Part shown: positions 34,553-42,840 of the stretch, piece by piece
Layout of the letters: each line of letters opens with the position of its first letter
Numbering within the stretch: position 1 is the stretch's first letter
Origin: Streptomyces eurocidicus
Lineage (GTDB): Bacteria > Actinomycetota > Actinomycetes > Streptomycetales > Streptomycetaceae
Reading direction: 5' to 3'
Assembly: GCF_002891295.1 (NCBI RefSeq)
Contig: NZ_LGUI01000004.1
Span: forward strand, 620,001 to 684,000
Length of the DNA stretch: 64,000 bases
Notes under the pieces: generated by a model
Told to the model about the DNA's origin: nothing
The model's database searches: none
Seen by the model: the letters and a program-made list of their open reading frames with translations, nothing else
Translations under genes and position numbers: made by a program

Positions 34553-36604
34553 CTACCGCTTCGTCGCGGCCTTCTCCCGCTTCGGTTCGGCGACCGGGCC
34601 GCGGCGCACCGAGCCCGGCGCGTTCCACTCGGCTCGCTTGCGGGCCCGCCGCTTGGCGGCCTCGGAGGAGTCGAGCTGCCAGGGCACCGAGGTGACCATG
34701 ACGCCCGGGGTGAAGAGCAGCCGGCCCTTGAGGCGCAGCGCGCTCTGGTTGTGGAGCAGGTGCTCGTACCAGTGCCCGACCACGTACTCGGGGATGTACA
34801 CGCTCACCACGTCGCGCGGGCTCTCCTTACGGAGGCTCTTGACGTAGTCGATGATCGGGCGGGTGATCTCCCGGTACGGCGAGTCGAGGATCTTCAGCGG
34901 GACGTCGACACCACGGCGGTGCCACTCGTCGCGCAGGGCCTTGGTCTCGGCCGCGTCGACGCTGATGCTGAGCGCTTCGAGGGTGTCGGAGCGCATCAGC
35001 TTGGCGTAGGCCAGGGCCCGCAGGGTGGGCTTGTGGACCTTGGAGACGAGGACGATGGAGTGCACCCGGGAGGGGCGTACGGTCTCGTCGCCCGGCTCGT
35101 CCTCGGCGGCGATCTCCTCGGCGACCCGGTCGTAGTGCTTCCGGATCGCGGTCATGGTGGCGTAGAAGATCACCATGCCGAGCAGCGCGACCCAGGCGCC
35201 GTGGGTGAACTTCGTCAGCAGCACGACGACGAGGACCAGGCCGGTGAAGAACGCGCCGAAGGTGTTGATCGCGCGGGAGCGGACCATGCGGCGGCGCTCG
35301 GCCGGGTCGCCCTCGGTGGCCAGGTGGCGGTTCCAGTGCCGGACCATGCCGATCTGGCTGAGGGTGAAGGAGACGAAGACGCCGACGATGTACAGCTGGA
35401 TGAGCCGGGTGGAGTCGGCCCCGTAGATCACGACGAGTATGGCGGCGGCGCCGGCCAGCAGCACGATGCCGTTGGAGAACGCGAGCCGGTCGCCGCGGGT
35501 GTGCAGCTGGCGCGGCAGGTAGCGGTCCTGGGCGAGGATCGAGCCGAGCAGCGGGAAGCCGTTGTACGCGGTGTTGGCGGCCAGGAAGAGCACGAGGGCG
35601 GTGGCGGCGGCGAGCACGATGAAGAGGAACGAGCCGTTGCCGAAGACCGCCTCGGCGACCTGGGAGATCACCGGGTTCTGGGTGTAGCCGGAGCCGACCG
35701 GCCGGCCGTCCTTGAGCAGGTCCGTGGCCGGGTGCTCGGCCATCCGCACCTTGGTGGTCATGGCCAGGGCGATGATGCCGCAGAACATGGTGACGGCGAG
35801 GCCGCCCATGAGGGCGAGGGTGGTCGCCGCGTTCTTGCTCTTGGGCTTGCGGAAGGCGGGCACGCCGTTGCTGATGGCCTCCACGCCGGTGAGCGCGGCA
35901 CAGCCGGAGGAGAAGGCGCGCAGCAGCAGGAAGACGAGCGCGAAGCCGGCCAGGCCCTGGTGCTCGGCGTGGATGGTGTAGTCGGCGGTGGGCGCCTTCA
36001 TGGTCTGGCCCATGATCAGGCCGCGTACCGCGCCCCAGACGATCATGATGAAGACGCCGCCGACGAAGATGTACGTCGGGATGGCGAAGAGCTTCCCGGA
36101 CTCCTTGACGCCCCGCAGGTTCATCAGGGTCAGCAGCACGATCACCCCGACGGCGCAGGCCGTCTTGTGCTCGACCACGAACGGGACGGCGGAGCCCAGG
36201 TTCTCGATGCCGGAGGAGATCGAGACCGCGACGGTCAGGACGTAGTCGACGAGCAGGGCGCTGGCGACGGTGAGGCCGGCCTTGGGCCCGAGGTTGGTGT
36301 TGGCGACCTCGTAGTCACCGCCGCCGCTGGGGTACGCGTGCACGTTCTGGCGGTACGAGGCGACCACCGTGAACATCAGCACCACGACCGCGACGGCGAT
36401 CCAGGGACTGAAGTGGTAGGCCGACACACCTGCCACGGAGAGCACGAGAAGCACTTCGCCCGGCGCGTACGCCACGGAGGAGAGGGGGTCGGAGGCGAAG
36501 ACGGGGAGCGCGACACGTTTGGGGAGAAGGGTTTCTCCCAGCTTGTTGCTGTGCAGCGCCCGCCCGATCAGGATCCGTTTCGGCAGGTCGGTCAATTTGG
36601 ACAC
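34553..36604 (-). CDS. APC-superfamily permease with soluble C-terminal domain
   Basis: The GTG at 36604 begins the conserved start SKLTDLPKRILIGRAL and gives 683 residues; a longer in-frame start exists but adds unrelated residues. About twelve hydrophobic segments are visible, including the family motif region VFASDPLSSVAYAPGE (about 33-48) and YPSGGGDYEVANTNLG (about 90-105). The last 180 residues are soluble, with HSIVLVSKVHKPTLRALAYA resembling a nucleotide-binding/USP-like fold. Members of this group transport amino acids or potassium. Occurrence near trkA-type genes in Streptomyces (from memory) favours a link to K+ homeostasis here. Confidence 0.85.
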   Translation of the reverse strand: MSKLTDLPKRILIGRALHSNKLGETLLPKRVALPVFASDPLSSVAYAPGEVLLVLSVAGVSAYHFSPWIAVAVVVLMFTVVASYRQNVHAYPSGGGDYEVANTNLGPKAGLTVASALLVDYVLTVAVSISSGIENLGSAVPFVVEHKTACAVGVIVLLTLMNLRGVKESGKLFAIPTYIFVGGVFIMIVWGAVRGLIMGQTMKAPTADYTIHAEHQGLAGFALVFLLLRAFSSGCAALTGVEAISNGVPAFRKPKSKNAATTLALMGGLAVTMFCGIIALAMTTKVRMAEHPATDLLKDGRPVGSGYTQNPVISQVAEAVFGNGSFLFIVLAAATALVLFLAANTAYNGFPLLGSILAQDRYLPRQLHTRGDRLAFSNGIVLLAGAAAILVVIYGADSTRLIQLYIVGVFVSFTLSQIGMVRHWNRHLATEGDPAERRRMVRSRAINTFGAFFTGLVLVVVLLTKFTHGAWVALLGMVIFYATMTAIRKHYDRVAEEIAAEDEPGDETVRPSRVHSIVLVSKVHKPTLRALAYAKLMRSDTLEALSISVDAAETKALRDEWHRRGVDVPLKILDSPYREITRPIIDYVKSLRKESPRDVVSVYIPEYVVGHWYEHLLHNQSALRLKGRLLFTPGVMVTSVPWQLDSSEAAKRRARKRAEWNAPGSVRRGPVAEPKREKAATKR

Positions 36605-36874
36605 GCAGAGGATCGTAGAGGATGGCAAGGCATTCGTATCCACGCCGCCCCACCTGGCTGCCTATGCGAGGCGAAAGCCGTTAAAGAGGCGTTAAGACGG
36701 GCCGGTACCGGCGCCCGAGGGCGCCGGCCGGGGTTATAAGCGGACTCCGGAAAGGGGTGCGGGGGCCCGGGAAGCGGTGGGTGAACGGGCTCCTCGGATC
36801 CGGGGAAAGTGGCCAACGCGACAGTCCGGCCGGCGGCCGGTACGCCGACCCGCCGGCCCCGCCCCGTCAGCGCG

Positions 36875-38119
36875 TCAGCGCGTCAGCAGTACGGGCAGGC
36901 TCCGGTGCCCGTTGGAGATGAAGGACTCCACCGGACGCAGCCCTTCCGGGTCGGCGAGGGCCAGGTCGGGGAAGCGCGCGAAGAGGGCGGGCAGGGCGAC
37001 CGCGGCCTCCAGCCGGGCGAGGGGCGCGCCGAGGCAGAAGTGGACGCCGTGGCCGAAGGCGAGGTGGTCCTTGACGGCGCGGGTGACGTCGAAGCGGTCG
37101 GCGTCCTCGCCGTGCAGCTCCGGGTCGCGGCCGGCGGCGGCGTAGGCGGCCAGGATGGGCTCGCCGCGGCGGATGGTGACGCCGTCGAGGGCGATGTCCT
37201 CGGTGGCGTAGCGCAGCGGCAGGCTGGCGACGGGGGCCTGGACGCGGAGGGTCTCGTCGATCACCGCGTCCCAGTCGGCCTTCCCGTCCCGGACGAGCGC
37301 GAGCTGGCCGGGGTGGGTGAGGAGGGCGTGGATGGCGTTGTCGAGGAGGTTGACGGTGGTCTCGTGACCGGCGCTGATCACCAGCAGCAGGGTGTCGATC
37401 AGCTCCTGCTCGGTGAGGCGGGAGCCGTCCTCGTCGCGGGCCGAGATCAGGATGCTGGTCATGTCGTCGCCGGGGGTGGCGCGCTTGGCGGCGACGATGC
37501 CGGCGAGGATCTCGTAGACCCGGGCGTAGGTGGCCGTGACCTCGTCGGCGTCGGCGGAGGTGTGGAAGATGCTGTCGACGCAGGCGCGCAGGCCCTCGCG
37601 GGTGGCCTCGTCGGTGACGCCGAACAGCTCGCAGATGACCTGGATGGGGATGGGGTACGCGTAGTTCTCGCGGAGGTCGACCGGGCGGCCGGCCGGGGTG
37701 GCCGCGAGGTCGTCGAGGAGGCCCTGGGCGAGCTCCTCGATGCGGGGGCGCAGGGCGGCGGTGCGACGGGCGGTGAAGGCGCGGGCGACGAGGCTCCGCA
37801 GCCGCTTGTGGTCGGCGCCGTGGGCGGTGAACATGTTCTGCACCGCGACCCAGGTGAAGAGCGGCCACTCCGGCGAGATCTCACCGTTGATCCAGGCCGG
37901 CCAGTGGCGGCGCGGGTCCTTGGAGACGCGGGGGTCGGTGAGGAGCTGCTTCAGGAGCGGCTGGGTCGTCACTGCCCATGCCACCACTCCCCCAGGAAGC
38001 TCCACGGGCGTCGCCGCTCCGCGGGCCCGGATCCGGGCGGCCTCGCCGTGGATGTCACTGCCGGTGGGGTCGATGGCGACGGCACCGGTCCTGCTGAGCT
38101 GACTGAGCTGGCTTTCCAT
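36875..38119 (-). CDS. Cytochrome P450, second P450 of the conservon
   Basis: This 414-residue bacterial class I P450 has the I-helix AGHETT (about 250-255), the ExxR pair in DETLR (about 289-293) and the heme loop FGHGVHFCLG with its cysteine near 361. It would use electrons from a ferredoxin not encoded here; the substrate is unknown. Its ATG has GGAGA nine bases upstream and is the better start. The gene in front runs 151 bases into it in another frame. A P450 following the HK/roadblock/DUF742/GTPase genes is characteristic of Streptomyces conservons. Confidence 0.92.
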   Translation of the reverse strand: MESQLSQLSRTGAVAIDPTGSDIHGEAARIRARGAATPVELPGGVVAWAVTTQPLLKQLLTDPRVSKDPRRHWPAWINGEISPEWPLFTWVAVQNMFTAHGADHKRLRSLVARAFTARRTAALRPRIEELAQGLLDDLAATPAGRPVDLRENYAYPIPIQVICELFGVTDEATREGLRACVDSIFHTSADADEVTATYARVYEILAGIVAAKRATPGDDMTSILISARDEDGSRLTEQELIDTLLLVISAGHETTVNLLDNAIHALLTHPGQLALVRDGKADWDAVIDETLRVQAPVASLPLRYATEDIALDGVTIRRGEPILAAYAAAGRDPELHGEDADRFDVTRAVKDHLAFGHGVHFCLGAPLARLEAAVALPALFARFPDLALADPEGLRPVESFISNGHRSLPVLLTR

Positions 38120-39489
38120 CGGGGGTCTCCAGGGGTCTCGGCCTGCTGCTGACGGTGGTGGTACGGGGCTCCGGGCCCTCCCGCGGCACCGGGCACGCCG
38201 GACGCCGCGAGGTCGTGGACGGGCGCGGGGGCGGGCCTGGTGGGGTGGACCGGGGGGAAGCGGACGGGCAGGGCGGTGAGCGCGCGGTGGAAGGGGCCCG
38301 GCCGCCAGACCAGGCGGTCGGCGGGGACGGCCAGCTCCAGGTCGGGCAGCCGGTCGAGGAGCTTCTCGACGGCGACGGCCGCGATGAGCCGGGCGGCGTC
38401 CTTGGCGGGGCAGGTGTGCGGGCCGGCGCTCCAGGCGAGGTGGGCGCGGTTGCCGGTGCGCTGGTCGGAGAGGAGGGCGGGGTCGGTGTTGGCCGCGGCG
38501 AAGCTGACGACCACGGGCTCGCCGGCGCGCAGCGGGACGCCGCCGAAGTCGACGTCCTGCACGGGGTAGTGCACGCCGTAGTTGGCCATCGGCGGGTCGA
38601 GCCAGAGGACCTCGTCCAGGGCGTCCTCGACGGGCATGCTGCCGCCGGCCAGGTCGCCGGCGAAGCGGTCGTCGGAGAGCAGCAGCCGCAGCGCGTTGGC
38701 GATGAGGTTCTGCTGGGGCTCGGTGCCGGCGCCGATGAGGACGACGAGCTGGTGGATCATCTCCTCGTCGGTGAGCCGGGCGTGGTGGGCCATCAGCCAG
38801 GAGGTCATATCGGCGCCGGGCTCGGTGTGCTTGAGGCCGATGAGTTCGACGAGGCTGTCGGCGATGAGGGCGTCGGCGCGCTCGGCGTCGACGCCGTCGA
38901 AGATCCCGGAGAAGCCCTCGACGAGGCGGTCGCCGAGCTCCGGCGGGCAGCCGAAGAGCTGCTGGAAGACCAGGAGCGGCAGGACCTTGGCGTAGGCGCC
39001 GAGGAGGTCGGCCTCGCCGAGGCCGGCGAAGCGGTCGATGAGGGTGTCGGCGCTGCGCTCGACATAGCCGCGCAGGGCGTTGGGGTCGATCCGGGACAGG
39101 GAGTCGGTGACGGCCTGGCGGAGCCGGCGGTGGGCGTCCCCGTCGGAGAAGAGACAGTTGGGCCGGTAGGCCATCATCGGGACGACGGGGTTGTCGGCGG
39201 CGACCCGGCCGTCGGCGAGGGCGCGCCAGCGGCGGGCGTCCTTGGCGAAGATCTCGGGGCTGCGGAGCACCTCCAGCGCGGCCCGGTAGTCGGTGACGAG
39301 GGTGGCGTGGGCGCCGGGCGCCAGCTCGACCGGGGCCGCCGGCCCGAGGGCCCGCAGCCGCCGGTAGACGGCGTGCGGGTCGGCGGCGAAGTCCGGCCCG
39401 TACATGGGGGTGGCGCCGCCGTGGTGCGCGGGGCAGCCCGGCGGTGCGCCGGACCCCGCTCCGGGGCCGGCGTCGGGGCGGTGGGTCAC
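37969..39489 (-). CDS. cvnE: Cytochrome P450 of the conservon (CvnE-like) with odd C-terminal tail
   Basis: This P450 has 506 residues; the recognisable part ends near residue 420 (TALPVRFPPV). The heme loop reads WSAGPHTCPA near residue 365, a variant of FGxGxHxCxG seen in conservon P450s, and the I-helix has GAGTEPQQN instead of AGxxT. The start overlaps the GTPase stop by four bases. After the normal end the frame continues for about 85 Pro/Ser/Ala-rich residues, overlapping the next P450 by 151 bases. Such a tail is unusual and may come from a lost stop or a frameshift close to 38220. The protein likely works with the conservon GTPase complex. Confidence 0.85.
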   Translation of the reverse strand: MTHRPDAGPGAGSGAPPGCPAHHGGATPMYGPDFAADPHAVYRRLRALGPAAPVELAPGAHATLVTDYRAALEVLRSPEIFAKDARRWRALADGRVAADNPVVPMMAYRPNCLFSDGDAHRRLRQAVTDSLSRIDPNALRGYVERSADTLIDRFAGLGEADLLGAYAKVLPLLVFQQLFGCPPELGDRLVEGFSGIFDGVDAERADALIADSLVELIGLKHTEPGADMTSWLMAHHARLTDEEMIHQLVVLIGAGTEPQQNLIANALRLLLSDDRFAGDLAGGSMPVEDALDEVLWLDPPMANYGVHYPVQDVDFGGVPLRAGEPVVVSFAAANTDPALLSDQRTGNRAHLAWSAGPHTCPAKDAARLIAAVAVEKLLDRLPDLELAVPADRLVWRPGPFHRALTALPVRFPPVHPTRPAPAPVHDLAASGVPGAAGGPGAPYHHRQQQAETPGDPRWKASSVSSAGPVPSPSTPPAVTSTARPPGSGPAERRRPWSFLGEWWHGQ

Positions 39490-40157
39490 ACGGGCTCCTG
39501 GGCGTACGGGGCGGCGTGCCCGGCCGGACCGCCGGGGACCGGTGCCGGACCCGCCGGACCCGCCGGGGCCGCCTGTCGCGCCTGGAGGTATTCCACGAGG
39601 GCGATCAGGGCGCGGGTGGAGGAGATCCGGTCGCGGGCGTCGCAGGTGATCAGCGGGGTCTCGGGGAGGAGGTCGAGGGCCTCGCGGATCTCCTCCTCGG
39701 GGTGGGCCGGGGCGCCGTCGAAATGGTTGACGGCGACGGCGTACGGCAGGCCGTGCTCCTCCAGCAGCCCCATGACGTCGAACGACTGCTCAAGCCGACG
39801 GGTGTCGGCGAGCACGAGCGCGCCGAGGGCCCCATGGGTCATGTCCTGCCAGAGCCGGGTGAAGCGCTGCTGGCCGGGGGCGCCGAAGAGATAGAGGACG
39901 AGGCTGTCGCTGAGGGTGACCCGGCCGAAGTCCATGGCGACCGTGGTGGTCGTCTTGCCGTCGATGCCGGCCAGGTCGTCGACGAGCGCCCCGGCCTGCG
40001 TCATGGTCTCCTCGGTGCGCAGCGGCCGGATCTCCGACAGCGAGCCGACGAAGGTCGTCTTGCCCACCGCGAAGTGGCCCACGACGAGGAGCTTCGCGGC
40101 GGTCCGCACGGACCGCCGCAGGTAGAGCGCTCCGTCAGAGGCGAGCGCGGAGTCCAT
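39486..40157 (-). CDS. cvnD: Conservon Ras-like GTPase (CvnD)
   Basis: This 223-residue GTPase of the MglA/CvnD type has P-loop GHFAVGKTT near 27-35, a G3 box in LFGAPGQQRF near 90 and NHFD (instead of NKxD) near 144. The C-terminal tail is Pro/Ala-rich. In Streptomyces, CvnD proteins bind the roadblock and DUF742 proteins and sit under a membrane sensor kinase, a G-protein-like signalling complex that affects development and antibiotic production. The gene overlaps cvnC by 23 bases and cvnE by 4, so the products are made together. Confidence 0.93.
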   Translation of the reverse strand: MDSALASDGALYLRRSVRTAAKLLVVGHFAVGKTTFVGSLSEIRPLRTEETMTQAGALVDDLAGIDGKTTTTVAMDFGRVTLSDSLVLYLFGAPGQQRFTRLWQDMTHGALGALVLADTRRLEQSFDVMGLLEEHGLPYAVAVNHFDGAPAHPEEEIREALDLLPETPLITCDARDRISSTRALIALVEYLQARQAAPAGPAGPAPVPGGPAGHAAPYAQEPV

Positions 40158-40497
40158 CCAGCACCTCCTGAAGAATCTGGGCCTCGGGAAGTTGCGCCGA
40201 GGGGATGGGGGCCCGGGTGATGAGGTGACCGCTGTCCACGAGATCGCCGAGCAGCACCTTGGTGACGCTGACGGGCAGCATCAGATGGCCGGCGATCTCG
40301 GCGACGGACAGCGGCCCGCCGAGGCAGAGTTCCATGAGCCGGTACTTCTCGGGGCTCAGTCCGCCGAGCGGGCGGTCGTACTGGGCGATGACGAGGGTGA
40401 CCAGGTCGAACGTGTTGCGGGTCGGGTGGGCGCGGCCGTCGGTGACGACGTACGGCCGTACTAATCCTTGTCCGCGCCTCGGCGTGGGCGGGGTCAT
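40135..40497 (-). CDS. cvnC: Conservon DUF742 protein (CvnC)
   Basis: This 120-residue protein has the DUF742 pattern: VRPYVVTDGRAHPTRNTFDLVTLV, then LSPEKYRLMELCLGGPLSVAEIAGHL with a winged-helix look, and VTKVLLGDLVDSGHLI. The ATG overlaps the roadblock stop by four bases. Codon 13 is TTA (40462-40464, read TAA on the plus strand), the rare leucine codon decoded by the bldA tRNA, so production of CvnC and, through coupling, the genes after it is probably limited to late growth. Confidence 0.93.
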   Translation of the reverse strand: MTPPTPRRGQGLVRPYVVTDGRAHPTRNTFDLVTLVIAQYDRPLGGLSPEKYRLMELCLGGPLSVAEIAGHLMLPVSVTKVLLGDLVDSGHLITRAPIPSAQLPEAQILQEVLDGLRARL

Positions 40498-40925
40498 GCC
40501 GGGCTGCCGCCCTGCCAGGCGTCCCGCCGGGGCGGGCTGGTGAGCTCCTTGCCGAGCCGGTCGACGAGCTTCTGCATGCGGTAGGTCACGGCCTCCATGT
40601 CGACGTGCTCGGTGGCCGAGACGGCGAGGTAGGCGCCGGGGCCGGCGGCGATGAGGAAGACGTAGCCGCCCGCGAACTCCACGAGGGTCTGCCGCCAGGG
40701 GCCGGACTGCTGGATCTGCGGGCTGCAGAACTCGGCGGTGGAGCGGCTGATGGACTGGAGGCCGGAGAGGGCGGCGGCCTGCCGCTCGGCCTCGTCGCGC
40801 TCGATGCCCTCGGAGCGGGCGCGGAGCATTCCGTCGGAGGAGAGGAGGATCGCGTGCCGGGCCTCCGGCATCTTCACGACCTCGTCCAGCATCCAGCCCA
40901 GCTCGTTGTTCAGGTGGTCGTTCAC
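40494..40925 (-). CDS. cvnB: Conservon roadblock/LC7 protein (CvnB)
   Basis: The GTG at 40925, preceded by GAAGGGAA, gives 143 residues with the roadblock/LC7 fold: LGWMLDEVVKMPEARHAILLSSDG at the start, ISRSTAEFC, and YVFLIAAGPGAYLAVSATEHVDMEAV. Such proteins act as scaffolds or activators for the conservon GTPase, like MglB. A longer frame open upstream in the same phase is antisense-type noise within the kinase gene and was not used. Confidence 0.93.
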   Translation of the reverse strand: MNDHLNNELGWMLDEVVKMPEARHAILLSSDGMLRARSEGIERDEAERQAAALSGLQSISRSTAEFCSPQIQQSGPWRQTLVEFAGGYVFLIAAGPGAYLAVSATEHVDMEAVTYRMQKLVDRLGKELTSPPRRDAWQGGSPA

Positions 40926-42621
40926 GCTGGGGTGTTCCCTTCGTCGTCTTCGGGTGCCTGTTCGGGGTGGCCGCCGTGGCGGGGGGCGTGGCCGGGGTGC
41001 CCGGTGCGGCCGGAGCGGGTGCCGCGCGCGAAGGCGCCCATGCGCCGGGCGGTCTCCTCCGGGCTGCGGGGCGGCGGTCCGTCCAGGTCGAGGGGCGTAC
41101 CGCCGGGCGGGGTCGTCATGCCGCCCAGCCCCAGGATCTCCACGGTCTGCTCGGCGGGCGCCTGCCCGGCGCCCGCCGTGGGCTGCCTGCGGCGGCGCTT
41201 GGGCAGGCCGCCCGCGGTGGAGCCGGTGACGGCTCCCGGGTGGCCGTCCGGGGAGCCGACGGCCGGGCGGGCGGGCGGGAAGGCGCCGGGGGCGGGCGCC
41301 ATGGGGGCGGTGTCGCCGGTACGGCCGGAGGGGGCGGAGGGTCCGGGTGGCCGGCGGGGCCGGCGGGGCCGCCGCGAGGGGCGGGCGGCGGGAAGGCATC
41401 GGCGGCGTGCGGAACGCCGCCCGGGACCCGCTGTCCGGGGAACGCGGCTCCGGCGGCATCGGCACCGCCGGGAACACCGGCCGCACCGGAGGCACGGGGA
41501 GCCTCGGACATTCCGGGAACCTCGTGCGACCCGGGGGCATCGCGGACCTCGTCGTGCCGTACGCCCTTGGAAGCCGTACGGCCGGGGGGCCCGAGCGGCG
41601 TGGTGTCGGGCCCGTCGATCTCAAGGTGCACCAGCAGCGCGCTGGGCAGGAACAGCACGGCCCGCACACCGCCGTACGGCGAGCGGGTGTCGACGGAGAC
41701 GCTGAACCCGTAGCGGGCGGCGAGCACGCCGATGACGGGGAAGCCGAACTGCGGCGGGTCGCCGAGCCGGGAGACGTCGACGGTCCGCTGGCCGGACAGC
41801 AGCGCGGCCGCCCGCTGCACCTCCTGGCCGTCCATGCCCACGCCCGCGTCGTCGATGACCACGCAGGCGCCGTTGTGCACGGGCTGGAGGCCGACCTGCA
41901 CGGTGGTGTTGGGCTGCGAGTGACGGGCGGCGTTGTCCAGCAGCTCGGCGACGGCCAGCACCACGGGCTCCACGACCCTGCTGACGACGGCGAGATCGGC
42001 CTGGTTGTGCACCTGTACGCGCCGGTAGTCGCGGATCCGCGAGGTGGCGCCGCGTACGACGTCGGTCAGCGGGGACGCACTGCGCTGCCGGCCGGGCCAG
42101 GAGCCGCACAGCACGGAGATGGCCTGGGCGCGGCGGCCGAACTGGGAGTTGGCGTGGTCGATCTGGAGGAGGTCGCGCAGCACGTCGGGGTTGTCGTGCC
42201 GCTCCTGCATGTCGGAGATGGCCAGCTGCTGTTCGTGCGCCAGCCCCTGCAAGGCGCGCATGGACGCCTTGAGCGCGGCCTTCGCCGACTGGTCGGCGCG
42301 GGCCTGCGCCTTGTCCACGGCCTGGGTGAAGGTCTCCATCACGGACTGAAGGCCCTGGGCGAACACGGTGCCGGTCAGCCGCTCGTCGAGCAGCCCCGGC
42401 AGGGGCACGGGCTGGTGCATGGAGGCCGTCACGGCGGGCAGCCGGACGGCGACCAGGTGCCGCACCTCGGTGTCACGTGCCTGAAGGCCGTCCTCCAGCG
42501 CGCTGACCCGCCGGCGCACGGCGGCGGTGATCCCCCGCTGGCGCACGAGCAGCACCGCCACGGCGACCAGCGCGACGGCCAGACACCAGCTCACCACCTC
42601 CGGTATGTGATGTGACATCAA
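40922..42621 (-). CDS. cvnA: Conservon sensor histidine kinase (CvnA), apparent frameshift near the 3' end
   Basis: The protein starts with a membrane segment (WCLAVALVAVAVLLV), then a coiled stretch, a dimerisation region with LQIDHANSQFGRRAQA (about 153-168) and an ATPase core (VAELLDNAARHSQPNTT; VVIDDAGVGMD). In the first frame the sequence runs on to 41116 with low-complexity residues. A second frame, ending at 40922 and overlapping cvnB by four bases, contains LPKRRRRQ and RSPEETARRMGAFARG, the usual end of CvnA proteins. One base has therefore been gained or lost in the G-rich stretch at about 41330-41420. It may be a sequencing error. The kinase is expected to organise CvnB, CvnC and CvnD at the membrane. 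Confidence 0.8.
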
Positions 42622-42840
42622 TTCCTCGTGGGCGAAGGGGGCATACGGTCGGCGTGGACAGGTGGTGTCCTGACGTCCCGTCCAAAACGGAATACGCGGA
42701 TCATCCTAACCACGCGGCTGGGCGTCTGGCCGATCTTCGTTTCACGAGTTACCGAACAGACATACGCCTCATGTCACGACCGTAGCGTGCGTCCCTTCAG
42801 GGCGTCAGAGGCCCCCGTACGGGCGGCCCCGGGACCGCGC

